64,000 nucleotides of DNA, from contig NC_060247.1 in assembly GCF_921293095.1 (NCBI RefSeq), forward strand, positions 52,859,111-52,923,110, given 5' to 3'. This stretch comes from Ischnura elegans (lineage: Eukaryota; Arthropoda; Insecta; Odonata; Coenagrionidae). Both the position numbers and the translations under genes were made by a program. The notes under the pieces were generated by a model that saw only the letters and a program-made list of their open reading frames with translations, did no database searches and was not told the origin of the DNA. This document shows, piece by piece, positions 1-10,350 of the stretch (the first letter of the stretch is position 1; every line of letters begins with the position of its first letter).

Positions 1-2046
1 TAATTTTGATGACCTGCAGAAAATTGCGAGGTCATCAACAAACAAGGAGCCCATAACTGGGGAGCGGATACACTCGGTCACATCGTTTATCGCAATGGCA
101 AATAGGGTCACGCTCAGTACGGACCCCTGGGGTACTCCATTTTCTTGTGGATATAAGGTAGATAGATATTCACCTATTCTAACTTTAAAAACTCGGGCAT
201 ACAGAAAATTTTTAATGAAAATAGGTAGATTTCCTTTAAACCCCCATTTATCAAGTGTCTTCAGAATTTTGTACCGCCAAACACGGTCATACGCTTTCTC
301 TAAGTCGAAGAACACGCCAATTACGTTTTGCCGCAAGAGAAATGCTTCCTGAATGAAACTGTCAGTCCTGACGAGATGGTCGGAGGTTGACCTACCCCGT
401 CGAAAGCCGCACTGGATATCCGAAAGAAGGTTCCGCCGCTCCAACCACCAAACGAGACGACGGTTGACCATTCTTTCCATCACCTTGCATACGCAGCTGG
501 TGAGAGATATCGGTCTATAGTTGTTTGGGTCCGATCCATCTTTTCCTTGTTTAAGGATGGGTACGACTATGGACTCCCTCCAAGGGTCTGGAAAACTACC
601 CTCTGACCAAATTTGGTTAAGGGATCGCAGCATATGGGGGAGTGCTTCTTTGGGAAGATTTCTTAGAAAAGCGTTATGCACCTTATCTATTCCTGGTGAG
701 CCGTCACGGGATTCGAGGATGGCGGAGGTCAACTCCCACAGAGAAAAGGGGTCGTTGTAAACCTCGCCAGAGTCTCTCGGGTTAAAGGTAAGAGGTATCG
801 TCTCATTCTGCTCTTTCAGTGTTCTAAATGGTTCGTCGTAGCTGCCGTTACGACTCGTCTCCGCAAGTCGACGTCCGAAGCACTCGCTTATTTCGGGAGG
901 TGTCGTCAGAACTCGGTCAGTCTCCTTCAGGGATGAAATTGCAGGGTTGTGGTTAGAGCCAGAGATGCTTTTAATCTTCCTCCAGATGTTGGATATGGGA
1001 GTCCTGTGGTTTATAGAACACACAAACTCCTCCCACGAAGCTTTCTTGGCCTCCTTAACCACTTGCCGAGCTTTCGCTCTGAGGCGCCGGAAGGCGGTGA
1101 GATTTGTCGCCGTAGGATATTTGCTAAAGATTCGGAGTGCCCTCTTTCGCACCTGTATAGCTTTTGCGCACTCCTCGTTCCACCAAGGAACTGTGGGCCT
1201 GTGAGATTTGCATTTAGAACGGGGTACGGTGGAATTTGCGGTTTCTAGAATGTTATCTGTGAGTACTTTTATGTTCCCCACACCATTCACATTGTCGTCG
1301 TGGTTAAAATAAAAATTTCTTTTAAAAAGAGACCAATTGGCCTTGCGGACAACCCAATTGCTTGGTTGAGTCGGACGGTGGATAAAACCGCCACCTTTAG
1401 TTATTAAAATAGGGTAGTGGTCGCTACCGCATAAATCTTTATGTACGGACCACTCAAGCCTAGGCATTAAGCCACCTGTCGTAATACTTAAGTCGATACA
1501 CGAGAAGGTACCGTTGAAGCTGTTGAATCGAGTTTTTTCACCGGTGTTTAGTAAAAACAAGTTAAGGTCATTGATAAAATTTGTGACTATGTGTCCCCTT
1601 TGATTGCACTGAGTTCTTGAGCTACCCCATAGGGTGTCGTGTGCGTTGAAGTCACCCATTAAAACATAGGGCCGAGGTAACTGACGAACGAGGGATTCTA
1701 AATTAACTCGACTCACAGGTGCACCTTCCGGCAGATATACGTTGCAGAGAGTAATTGCCTCGGGTGCGTGTACTGTCACTGCAATTGCCTGCAGCGGAGT
1801 GTCCAATTGCACTCGTGAGGTGTATAGGGCCTCCCGAATAGCAATTGCCACTCCACCCTGGGCTCGCTGACCACTGGTGTCGTCAAGTCTAAAAAATTTA
1901 AAACCTTTTAAAACGGTCTTGTCTGTCAGCTTAAAATGCGTCTCTTGCAGGCATATGCAGACGGGGTTATAGTCTCTAATTAAAACAACCAGCTCCTCCT
2001 TGTGCCTATAAAAACCATTCATATTCCATTGTAGAATAAAATTCAT
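1..2046 (-). CDS. I-clade ORF2 polyprotein, copy A (partial: endonuclease and RT)
   Basis: Reading from the ATG at 2046-2044 I find no stop codon through 682 codons to the window edge. The N-terminal APE-type endonuclease opens MNFILQWNMNGFYRHKEEL and has LQETHFK (catalytic Glu), GDFNAHDTLWGS and GSDHYPIL. A linker with VPWWNEECAKAI leads to the RT: NNYRPISLTSC, FFDLEKAYDRVW (motif A), NGVPQGSVLSVTLFAIAIND (motif B) and LFVDDLAIF (catalytic FVDD) at positions 25-50. RNase H should lie beyond the window. The gene nicks target DNA and reverse-transcribes the element RNA. Confidence 0.92.
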   Translation of the reverse strand, partial: MNFILQWNMNGFYRHKEELVVLIRDYNPVCICLQETHFKLTDKTVLKGFKFFRLDDTSGQRAQGGVAIAIREALYTSRVQLDTPLQAIAVTVHAPEAITLCNVYLPEGAPVSRVNLESLVRQLPRPYVLMGDFNAHDTLWGSSRTQCNQRGHIVTNFINDLNLFLLNTGEKTRFNSFNGTFSCIDLSITTGGLMPRLEWSVHKDLCGSDHYPILITKGGGFIHRPTQPSNWVVRKANWSLFKRNFYFNHDDNVNGVGNIKVLTDNILETANSTVPRSKCKSHRPTVPWWNEECAKAIQVRKRALRIFSKYPTATNLTAFRRLRAKARQVVKEAKKASWEEFVCSINHRTPISNIWRKIKSISGSNHNPAISSLKETDRVLTTPPEISECFGRRLAETSRNGSYDEPFRTLKEQNETIPLTFNPRDSGEVYNDPFSLWELTSAILESRDGSPGIDKVHNAFLRNLPKEALPHMLRSLNQIWSEGSFPDPWRESIVVPILKQGKDGSDPNNYRPISLTSCVCKVMERMVNRRLVWWLERRNLLSDIQCGFRRGRSTSDHLVRTDSFIQEAFLLRQNVIGVFFDLEKAYDRVWRYKILKTLDKWGFKGNLPIFIKNFLYARVFKVRIGEYLSTLYPQENGVPQGSVLSVTLFAIAINDVTECIRSPVMGSLFVDDLAIFCRSSKL

Positions 2047-2121
2047 GGTTTAAATTGTTAAAATAAATAAATAAATAGGTTAAAATCTGGAAATGTACGT
2101 ATGTACACAGTGAGCGGAGGA

Positions 2122-3294
2122 TCAACGTTTTAACCGCTGTTTCCTCTGCTTTATCCTGGCCTGGAACACTTCTGTGTCCGAGACACAGAGGTCTTCTTCC
2201 ATGGCATCATATTGTGCATCTTTAGAGGATGTGGGTGGGGGTGTTTTATCCCGCTTATTCCCAGCATCCTCAGAAGTAGATTTTGGGTTTTTCTTAGGGG
2301 AAACCGCCTTAGAATGACTTTTCCTGTCTGTGACTTTATTAATTTGCTTTTCTGTTTTTTTTTGTTCTCGTGTGGGCATCTTCGTGCTCTCAATGCGAAA
2401 ATCATTATAAGTCTGAGTAGAGATGGTACATGTAGTTTTTTTAGTGGTGGTTGCGACTATTTGCGAATACGATTTTGAAAATGTTGGGGCCATCTGTGAC
2501 CGGTATTTCATTCGTGCCTCGGAGTAGGGGATTCTTTCCAGGGTCTTTATTTCCATTATCCTCCTTTCATCTTTCATGACGGGACAATCTCGGGAGTACG
2601 ATGGATGCGTGCCCTCGCAGTTGACGCAGTAAGGCTCCGATGAACATTTCTCACCGTCATGCTTGTCCTTGCCACAGCGCGGGCAGGTGTTCTTGCCCTC
2701 ACATCGCGGTGCGATGTGGCCGAATTTTTGGCATTGAAAGCAACGCATCGGGTTGGGAAAGAAAGGTCTCACAGGTACCGATTCATAGCCTAGGTAGACT
2801 TTGCTCGGGATTTTATCCAAACCGAACGTGAGGATTACCGAGGTAGTATTAATCACTTCACCGTTACGCTTCGTTGTAAGTCGTCGACAATCAATGACAC
2901 CCTGGGAAGCCATCTCCTTCTTAATTTCGTCTGGTTCGACATATAGTAGGTCGTAGTGGCTTATCACACCCCTAGATGTATTTAGAGTACGGTGGATCTC
3001 GACATTGATTGGTATATCGTGCAACTTTTCTACTTTTAACAATTTTTCGGCTTGTACGTTATTGGCTGTTTCGATTAATAGGGAACCATCTCTAAGTTTC
3101 TTTACTGAGTTTGGCTCTCCTGGAATGATGGCTTGAAGTGCTTTTTTAATGAAGAAGGGAGAAACCTTTTTCAAATTTTCGCCGTCCTTGGAGCATTTCA
3201 ATGACAGAAACCGTTTTGCTCTTTCGAATAACTGTTCTCCTCCGCCCGTGTCCGGGCGGGATCTCTTTGGTGGAGGAAGAATTTCAGACTCCAT
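2122..3294 (-). CDS. I-clade ORF1 (gag-like nucleic-acid-binding protein), copy A
   Basis: Complete 390-residue ORF1. Such proteins bind element RNA and form the retrotransposition particle (family knowledge). Residues 1-20 carry a basic PPPKRSRPD stretch that could act in nuclear import (inference). The middle region (about 60-175) is conserved in copies B and C. Three cysteine knuckles follow at about 185-240 (CFQCQKFGHIAPRC, CPRCGKDKHDGEKC, CVNCEGTHPSYSRDC). The C-terminal third is lysine-rich, low-complexity and ends in a basic tail. The start is the first ATG after the 5' UTR and is shared by copy C. The stop lies 75 nt upstream of the ORF2 ATG, so ORF2 probably needs reinitiation or a similar mechanism. 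Confidence 0.9.
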   Translation of the reverse strand: MESEILPPPKRSRPDTGGGEQLFERAKRFLSLKCSKDGENLKKVSPFFIKKALQAIIPGEPNSVKKLRDGSLLIETANNVQAEKLLKVEKLHDIPINVEIHRTLNTSRGVISHYDLLYVEPDEIKKEMASQGVIDCRRLTTKRNGEVINTTSVILTFGLDKIPSKVYLGYESVPVRPFFPNPMRCFQCQKFGHIAPRCEGKNTCPRCGKDKHDGEKCSSEPYCVNCEGTHPSYSRDCPVMKDERRIMEIKTLERIPYSEARMKYRSQMAPTFSKSYSQIVATTTKKTTCTISTQTYNDFRIESTKMPTREQKKTEKQINKVTDRKSHSKAVSPKKNPKSTSEDAGNKRDKTPPPTSSKDAQYDAMEEDLCVSDTEVFQARIKQRKQRLKR

Positions 3295-3915
3295 GCTACG
3301 TTATATTTCATCCCCTGGGCTCCCCACCCACCACGGAGCCACACATTCGGGACGCCACACCGAGATTCGGTGTGGTCGCCAGGGCTACCCAAGGGACATA
3401 GGAACCTTCGAAAGGGGGTCTCTTTCGGGTTAGAACCTCCAGCGCGGGGGCCCTCCGAACCCACACGCCTTCAGCCGCCCTACGGAGACCCCCATATCTC
3501 CAGCACTAACCCGTCCTGGCGTACGCTCGGAAGGAGCCGCCAAGCTCCCCAGCCGCCAGGAGCCGATTGACCGAGCTGGGCTCTTCTCGGCCGCCCGTTT
3601 TGCGGGGAATCCAGGGCCGAAGTGGGGTGTTGAACTCCGGCCCATACCGGGTATCCGACGCCCAGCTGGGTGCCGGAGAGCTCACCCACCAGGATCCCCT
3701 TCTCCCCCACGTACGGGTCTCCACGCACGGCAAACACGTGGGTGATTCTGGACGCCAGATCTTACGGCTACTCAGAGCAGCAGAGTCACATGCTGTCTGG
3801 ACACTATCCAAGCGAGCGACGGGGTTTTTTAACGAGCTTTTCTCCTCGGTGGGCTCGGGTCCGTGGGGGCGCGGCTCCCCAAAGGAAGAGATAACTCTCC
3901 TCCCCCCGTGCGGGG
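3295..3915 (-). promoter_or_regulatory. 5' UTR with presumed internal promoter, copy A
   Basis: GC-rich 620-bp leader between the element terminus and the ORF1 ATG. Non-LTR elements of this group carry their promoter downstream of the start site (family knowledge), so this is the likely promoter. It is nearly identical to the leader of copy C and, unexpectedly, also to that of copy B, although B's coding region is clearly diverged. Shared sequence starts about 15 nt upstream of the ATG at the CATCCCCTGGG motif near 3309. Confidence 0.7.
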
Positions 3916-4892
3916 TCGATCATCGCTCACGGAACTTTTTTTATATTATTTTTCAAGAATTTTATTGTTTAAATTTATAAAGTTCGTTTTCTTATCTTCG
4001 TTACTACCATGGAATATATTTTTAAAACAGTTTTTTAAATATATTTAAATCAGGAATGGATCAGCTTGGGATTAGGAACAGGATGAAGGGTGGATAGAAA
4101 CCCGGCGCGGCGTCGGCATTAGCCTGCTCTTAACGAAAGGCGCCAAGGGGACCACGGCTTAACGTCCCATCCGACGGACGGTGTACTGCACAACTACTGT
4201 AATCCACATTACACGCAGGGATTTAATTTAGGATTGCCCCTTAATTCATTACCGAGATTTGGATGTGAAAGGCCAGTACACTCCCTCACCACTCCAGTTA
4301 ATTCTTTATTTGCAATTTTCAGGATGGAACTCATCATAAAGACAGGCAAAGCAAAGTGATTTGCGGAACTACGGACACGCAGAAAAGGCGTTTTTTCCAC
4401 AGCCGCAACGACTGTCCATAATTTTTTTACAGAAAACACACGTCATTCACGTTTACGAAAAATTGTCTCGAGCCAGTGAGCTTCGAAGCAAACCGTGCAT
4501 GTCCAATAATTTTCCCGGAAACATACTATGTTATGTGAGTACTTGATTAACCTGTAATAGGTGAATCAAATATTTGGGGAAAATGTTGCAAATTTGTAGC
4601 CTTTTTCGCGGCCGACGGGCATGAGCGAAAGGGGTACGAGGCAGAAGAAACACTGTAAAGTAGGGGGACGGTGTTTGTAAAATGATAGCCTTTCTGCGTT
4701 TCTTCATTCTCTGGTTGTACTCTGGTAAGCCAAAACACTTCTTTTGAACATGGTGACTCTATCCTTGGACATTCCTACGGAGGAGTAACATGTGCGTGAC
4801 ACTATTGCTGGGAGCTGCTCATCCATAAATATTATATCACCTGCGAACCTCGCTTTCAACATTCCAATAGATCAGAAGCTATTGGAAATGAA
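3916..4892. other. Intergenic region, no gene recognised
   Basis: AT-rich at first. A GC-rich block at about 4090-4195 (around CGGCTTAACGTCCCATCCG) stands out and looks familiar as a recurrent arthropod sequence, but I cannot name it. No ORF here has family features. The final 100 bases form the leader of the pogo-type ORF. Confidence 0.5.
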
Positions 4893-6224
4893 ATGTTTCG
4901 CAGAATAATGGAGATGCTGTATGAGTATCAATTAGCCGAAGAGGAGGAACTGGTAGTTCGGGACATCGATGACAACAATGAATTGTATTCGAGTGTTTCC
5001 GAAGTGGAGTTCGGGAGTGAAGACGGAGAAGACTCGGATTCATGTGATACCGAGGGAGAGGAAACTTCTCCAATCCAAAATATTCCTCTTGAATATAAGA
5101 AGAAAGTGGTGGCCCTCGCAAAGCTGTATCCATCATACAGTTTAACAACTCTGCAGAAAAAGGGGGCATCCCGTCCAAAACGGAAGGATGATATTAGAAA
5201 ATGGGAGGAAGACATAAGAAAAGGCGGAACGAGGCACGACAAGTTCGCTGCCATCAATGCATCGACACATGAGAGGTTTTTGCAGGCTAGGGACAATTAC
5301 GAGCAAGTGACGACGAGAACCTTAATGCAGTGGGCCATGGCAGCAGCATCCCCGCTTCAATCTGAAAATTTTCGTTTTACTGCCAGTATTTCTTGGGCAG
5401 CAAAGTTTAAATCAAACTTTAACATACGGCAAAGGAAGATGACAAAATTCATCAGCGCAAGAGACGCAACAACACTTGAGGAAACTCTACAAAGTGCAGA
5501 GACGTTCAGGACGCAGATGAGATCCCTAATCCCCCGTTTCGATGCTGACCTGATTATTAATACTGACCAAACGGGCTGCCAGTATCAGTCTTCATTTGAT
5601 AGATCTCTCGACCTGAAGGGAGTTAAAACGGTTCTGGTGAAGAAGAAAAGCCTGCATAAGTTAACACACTCGTACACAGCCCAGTATGGCATAACCATGT
5701 CAGGAAAGCTACTACCCAAGGTGCTTTTGTGCCTTCAAGAACCTGGTGGAAAATTTGGGCCAATAGTGCAAAGAAATGTCGATCGTTTGGCCGAAATATT
5801 CAAAAATGTGGTAGTAACGTGCTCAAAATCGGGGAAACTGACGACAAATATTCATGAAATTTTATTAGAAAGTGTGATAAAACCACATGTCGACGGAGAG
5901 AGGTTTCTACTTCTTTTAGATTCGTGGGGAGGCCAGACGAACCCGGCACTTTATGATGACAGTTTTGCGGATGACAACGGAGAGAAATCGTGCACTCTGA
6001 AAGTGATACCACAAAAATGTACCCCGTTATGCCAGCCATGCGACGTGTATTTTTTCAGGCAGGTGGAAAGATTTATAAAACATTTACAGAATTCCTCGAT
6101 TCTATTGGAGGAAAATCGGGATATTGCGTCTAGAGAAGATGCAATAAATATACATGCGTTAATTCATCACCAATTAAGAGCTCCGATTTTCCAAGACATG
6201 ATAAAATATGCATGGTTTGCTTAG
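4893..6224 (+). CDS. pogo/Tigger-type DDE_1 transposase (Tc1/mariner superfamily)
   Basis: Uninterrupted 443-residue ORF. Residues 1-60 are acidic. Residues 65-175 (EYKKKVVALAKLYPSYSL, then KWEEDI, RFLQARDNYEQV and WAAKFKSNFNIRQRKMTKF) resemble the paired helix-turn-helix (CENP-B-like) DNA-binding region of this class. The DDE_1 core follows: first Asp in NTDQTG (about 228), second in LLLDSWGGQ (about 338), third in TPLCQPCDVYFF (about 385). The triad therefore reads D-D-D, as in pogo-type enzymes. An earlier in-frame ATG is not obvious. I could not find terminal inverted repeats by eye, so this may be a decayed element with an intact ORF or a domesticated gene. Confidence 0.8.
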   Translation: MFRRIMEMLYEYQLAEEEELVVRDIDDNNELYSSVSEVEFGSEDGEDSDSCDTEGEETSPIQNIPLEYKKKVVALAKLYPSYSLTTLQKKGASRPKRKDDIRKWEEDIRKGGTRHDKFAAINASTHERFLQARDNYEQVTTRTLMQWAMAAASPLQSENFRFTASISWAAKFKSNFNIRQRKMTKFISARDATTLEETLQSAETFRTQMRSLIPRFDADLIINTDQTGCQYQSSFDRSLDLKGVKTVLVKKKSLHKLTHSYTAQYGITMSGKLLPKVLLCLQEPGGKFGPIVQRNVDRLAEIFKNVVVTCSKSGKLTTNIHEILLESVIKPHVDGERFLLLLDSWGGQTNPALYDDSFADDNGEKSCTLKVIPQKCTPLCQPCDVYFFRQVERFIKHLQNSSILLEENRDIASREDAINIHALIHHQLRAPIFQDMIKYAWFA

Positions 6225-7470
6225 AAGACAGGTGGTGGAGGGAAGTATCAGGAGGGATTTAAGTTTGGGGAGAAAAGAGGCTGTGGCGGAGAAAATATAT
6301 TGCTGTTTTTGCTTCTGGAATCGTTGCAAGATGAGATGATAACTACTTGGGATTTTTGAAGTGGGGAAGGGACTTTGAAGTGGGGAGGGGACTTTGAAAG
6401 TGGTGCTTACATTTGGTGGTCTTATATAGGTGATGCGTGGATTAGTAGGGAAAATCTGAGAAATGGAGTTGTGGCTCGAAATAATGGTGTACAAGTCCTA
6501 AAGGATATCCTGTAAGTCATGAGTGCCAGGAAAGTAGGTTGTGAGAAGAGAGGGGGAGCAATTTTTATCCGCGTGGGGTTTATTCGGAACAAACGGTTTC
6601 CTCCTGATTTTATTTTTTTGAGTTTTTCGGGGTGGATACATTTGGAGACGAGAATATGTGGAAACTCAGTGGTAGACTTTGCCACCAGCAAGACTATTAA
6701 CAAATATATTGTATCATATATTTTAATCCGATTGACGAATCAACAATATCCAGTGATGATAAAAATAGTCTATAAATTCGACAGTAGATTACGATTCTGT
6801 TACGAGACGAAACCGAGAAAAATTTGACGCCCCACTTTACCGTAGACGATAGCTGACCTTGGCATAATGGCCGAGTTCTTGGGGTAGGTAATTGACGAGG
6901 CAATGAAAGAAATCAATACCGCAGGAAAAAATACGAGATGACAATTTTTTGCCGCTATCGATCGAGACGACGGATAAGACAAAGGAGAGAAATATCTGGA
7001 GGAGGAAATATAAATTTGTTGGCACGAAATACGTTAAGGACAAGGAGAACAGTTTAAACAAAGAAATTTTGAAGACTTAAGAGCGCTTAAGACAAGTACG
7101 TGGGAAGCCAAATTAATGGATATCGAAAACAATAAGGACAGATAATGGAAACGGGGGAGAGGGCTAAGGAATACGCAACCACCAGATACAATAATTAAAA
7201 CTGACGCAAATGAATAATGGACGAACGCTAGAGACAAAGCGGAATACCTTGCAGGCTCCATATAAAAATCTATCACTTTGTTTCGGAAAAAAGTCTCGCC
7301 AAATGTTATTATAGAAGGTGAGTGGAGAAACTGTAAAACAACACATGAAAAAACAGTGCCAATTATCTCCGTCAATTGAGCACGAGAGGAAAAAAAACTT
7401 GACGAAAGGCGTGCGGGCGCGTCAACCTTCCGAAAGAAGTCATTGTAAACATCCGGGCTAGTCATTACAA
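6225..7470. other. Intergenic region, nothing recognised
   Basis: No coding feature, inverted repeat or tandem array stands out. Around 6355-6405 a short run repeats GTGGGGA-GGGACTTTGAAG about three times. The short ORFs here show no family motif. Confidence 0.5.
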
Positions 7471-7640
7471 TTTTCTGTCGACATGTTTAACGACAGCATT
7501 AAGTATGGACATTTCCCAACCACGTAGTACAATGCAAAGTAATATGTGTTCCTAAGAAACGAGGAAAAATTCTCGCGAGCAGACTTCAGACCAATATTAC
7601 TTCTCTAAGTTTTAGTAAACTAATAGAAACACTATAGCAT
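7471..7640 (+). pseudogene. Decayed non-LTR RT fragment
   Basis: In one frame the sequence reads FNDSIKYGHFPTT, stop, YNAK, stop, then FSRADFRPILLL. The order F-P-x-x-W-x-x-A-K followed by DFRPIxLL matches the start of the RT domain of jockey-like elements, with the Trp codon now a stop. At least five stops are present. No adjoining RT or endonuclease remains. Confidence 0.4.
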
Positions 7641-7693
7641 GGAAGAAGCATTACGATGTAGCGCACGTCAACAGAAGCCCATAAAAAATACGC

Positions 7694-7725
7694 GCGTCCG
7701 ATATATCGAAGGAGGTTGTAAATAT
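7694..7725 (+). repeat. Left member of an inverted-repeat pair
   Basis: Starts GCGTCCGATATATC. It matches the reverse complement of 10787-10818 with two mismatches. Weaker similarity continues for some 20 bases toward 7745. Copies of one short repeat family in opposite orientation, or ends of an older element, would explain it. Confidence 0.6.
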
Positions 7726-8367
7726 CTGGAGGCGCCGTCTCCTACTGATATTTTGATTTGGCTAAGTTGTGTTCTGAAAATGCACTACAATGAGTGAAAA
7801 ATGCTACTATAATCACTATTATTTCTCCCGTGATTGTTACTGGATTTTTCCATCATTTGCGATACTTCTATTCATACACTGTGTATACACTGTGTCTGTT
7901 AACCACTTTGCTAGTGGGAATATCCTTGAAAATATACTTTAGTACTATAATTGTTAGATTTCCCTTGGCTACAATAAAATTAAATACCAGTATGAATGCA
8001 GGTAAAAGACTAGTTAACCCTCATAAATTTTATTTTCAGCTGAGCTGGTTAAAGAACGTAACCGTAAGATTGATAATAATTTTTACCAGGGAAAATATGT
8101 TTGAGTCATAACTGGATCTGAAGATCTTCGCGAAGCTTACCAATGGAGAAAGAAAAAAACGTACACATTGTGCGTTCCATAGGTTATTTTAACGTATTAC
8201 GAGTTATGAAAAAACATTTCACCAAATAGAAGGCATTGACCCTAATGGGATTGTCAATGTCATAAATACTCTACACAGGATTCTACACTCCCTTAGTTTC
8301 TGTGATTCCCACCCGTCGCATCAAATAGCGGCGCTGATGTAGCGAGCCCCGGTTGTCACGCCCACAA

Positions 8368-8536
8368 GAGGCACGCTACGCGGCGAATTTGAATCCACGT
8401 TTCGCAACGCAGAGCTGTGAAGGGCAAAATTTGCTGGCGGAGCGGGAGCTCTCGTGGCGTCGACGCAACGCGGAGCTGTGAAGGCACCCTAATATGGCCG
8501 CGAGAGGCACGCTTTGCGGCGAATTTGAATCCATGT
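8368..8536 (+). repeat. Short direct repeat pair, period about 136 bp
   Basis: Two copies of a 33-base unit beginning GAGGCACGCT and containing GCGGCGAATTTGAATCCA start at 8368 and 8504 with a few substitutions. Between them GCAACGCAGAGCTGTGAAGG is also partly repeated. The block is more GC-rich than its surroundings. No coding role is visible. Confidence 0.6.
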
Positions 8537-8886
8537 CTCAATCGTTCATTGCTAAGAAATAAAGTTCGTGTCAACTGTCCACGAAAATATAACTATCACC
8601 GTGAGTTTATGTAGTTTCCTGGTGGTGAAAATGTACGTAATCACAAAATCGGTACGCTAATTCACGTTGAGAGAAGGGAAGAATAAGTGGGTAAGGAAAC
8701 GCTGTTAACTTTCCCTAGCCTGAATTAAGTTTGAGGGCCCATAGATATCAACCATGTCTTTAAACTTCCGACACCTATGTTTTAGAGAATTAAGAATGAT
8801 TCCTGCGAAGCTCATAAAGAAGAGCACTCGTTGACATCATTACCAGACCACCTAGGCACACTTGGGGAAGGGTCAGATCCGGTATT

Positions 8887-9226
8887 AGGACCATAGCAAG
8901 AATTTTTATCATACAGACTGTCCCAAGGGTCGTGTGTCATTTTTGACCTGTAATTTTAGTAACTTTGCATGGAGCAATATTCATGAAAATTGTCACACTT
9001 ATGGGGAAAGGTCCTAAGTTTTGTTGAGTGTAAGCAAAATTTTACAATTTTGACCTTTTGACCTCACAAAGTGGGTCCAAACCAAAAATTTGAATTTGCC
9101 TTATGGGGTTTCAATGTTTAAAAAATCGAGATAGACAAAAGTGTGAATTTCATTGACCAATATGTCAATTCTTGGGTTTTTGGACACGAGAAACCCAAAA
9201 ATAACAATTTTATTTACGAATATTCA
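8887..9226 (+). repeat. Left terminal inverted repeat of the foldback-like element
   Basis: 340 bp, pairing with 10011-10350. Differences are a few substitutions, for example near the CTTGGGTTTTTGGACACGAG stretch. The equal arm lengths show there has been almost no indel change. Confidence 0.88.
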
Positions 9227-9404
9227 TATCATGACAACCAAGGTGTCAAACCATAGGTTTTCAAGGGTGCCAAAGTCGGTTAGGCTGTTCGTAGATCCGT
9301 ATTGTTGATTTTTTGACCTCCGAAGGTCACAATTGGGGTCAAAGGTCATAGAGTCAAACAACAAAACAACCTTTGGTTGGGGATATTAGTTTTCCTATTA
9401 TTTC

Positions 9405-9990
9405 AAAACATACCTCTATGACCTCTGACCCCATTGTGACCCTCGCTGGTAATAAAAAGTCGACAATATGGATTTAAAAACAGCAAAACTGACTTGGGCA
9501 CCCTTTAAAACACATTGTTACACTCTTTTGCTGTCATGGTGGGCCGATTTAACTCTATGACCCTTGACCCCCATTATGACCTTCGGAGGTCAAAATATCA
9601 ACAATACGGTTGTACGAACAGCCTAACCGACTTTGGCACCCTTCACAACCTATGGTTTGACACCTTGGTTGTCATGATGGCTCGACGTTTGACTCTATGA
9701 CCTTTGACCCCAATTGTGACCTTCGGAGGTCAAAATATCAACAATACGGATCTACGAACAGCCTAACCGACTTTGGCACCCTTCAAAACCTATGGTTTGA
9801 CCCCTTGGTTTTTATGATTGCCCCACTTTTAAATCTATGACCTTTGACCCCCGTGGTGACCCTCGGAGGTCAATTAGTGAATAATACGGGTATTTGGACA
9901 ATACCAATGACTTGGGCACCCTACAAAACCCATGGATCGACACCTTTGTTGGTATGCTATTCCTTTTGCCACCCTTATGACCTTGACGGT
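9405..9990 (+). repeat. Interior direct repeats, about 140 bp per unit
   Basis: Four to five imperfect units, each with CTATGACCTTTGACCCC, then CTTCGGAGGTCAA, AATACGG, and a closing GACTTTGGCACCCTTC. Unit starts are near 9405, 9508, 9647, 9787 and 9926. The two central units are most alike. TGACC and its complement GGTCA recur throughout, also in the terminal repeats. Confidence 0.8.
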
Positions 9991-10010
9991 GGCCTTACTG
10001 GGTCAACGGT

Positions 10011-10350
10011 TGAATATTCGTAAATAAAAGTGTTATTTTCGGTTCTCTCGTGTCCGAAAACCTAAGAATTGACATATTGGTCAATGAAATTCACACTTTT
10101 GTCTATCTCGATTTTTTAAACATTGAAACCCCATAAGGCAAATTCAAATTTTTGGTTTGGACCCACTTTGTGAGGTCAAAAGGTCAAAATTGTAAAATTT
10201 TTCTTACACTCAACAAAACTTAGGACCTTTCCCCATAAGTGTGACAATTTTCATGAATATTGCTCCATGCAAAGTTACTAAAATTACAGGTCAAAAATGA
10301 CACACGACCCTTGGGACAGTCTGTATGATAAAAATTCTTGCTATGGTCCT
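10011..10350 (-). repeat. Right terminal inverted repeat of the foldback-like element
   Basis: Partner of 8887-9226. It runs from TGAATATTCG inward to CTATGGTCCT at the outer end. Confidence 0.88.

Larger units (their letters stand above)
1..3915 (-). mobile_element. I-clade non-LTR retrotransposon, copy A (5' complete)
   Basis: Minus-strand element with 5' UTR (3915-3295), ORF1 (3294-2122) and ORF2 (2046 to beyond position 1). The 5' terminus is placed at 3915 because copies B and C, which have target duplications, end at the same CCCCGCACGGGG motif. I-clade placement rests on the order endonuclease, RT, RNase H (the last seen in the sister copies), three CCHC knuckles in ORF1 and a short TAC-type 3' tail in sister copies. 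The 3' half and its flank are outside the window. No break is visible in either ORF, so A is the best candidate for an active copy here. Confidence 0.9.
8887..10350. mobile_element. Foldback-like non-autonomous element, 1464 bp
   Basis: Two 340-bp terminal inverted repeats (8887-9226 and 10011-10350), both starting AGGACCATAGCAAG when read inward, flank an interior of imperfect units of about 140 bp. The first interior unit (about 9236-9360) is inverted relative to the others. There is no ORF of any length, so the element must depend on a transposase supplied elsewhere. GTAT next to both ends may be a target duplication, but the fit is one base off. This design matches Foldback-type DNA elements; the superfamily is not determinable from these termini. 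Confidence 0.85.

Noticed and set aside
3430-3811. Long overlapping ORFs on both strands in the I-clade leader (also at 25301-25683 and 61960-62421)
   Set aside because: GC-rich leader sequence has few stops. The ORFs are not conserved as proteins between A, B and C and lie in the 5' UTR.
4090-4195. GC-rich block with CGGCTTAACGTCCCATCCG
   Set aside because: It looks familiar from arthropod sequences, but I cannot tie it to a gene or RNA family, so no feature is claimed.
8887-9226. Possible microRNA or structured ncRNA from the long inverted repeat
   Set aside because: 340-bp arms with a tandem-repeat core fit a mobile element far better than a microRNA precursor.
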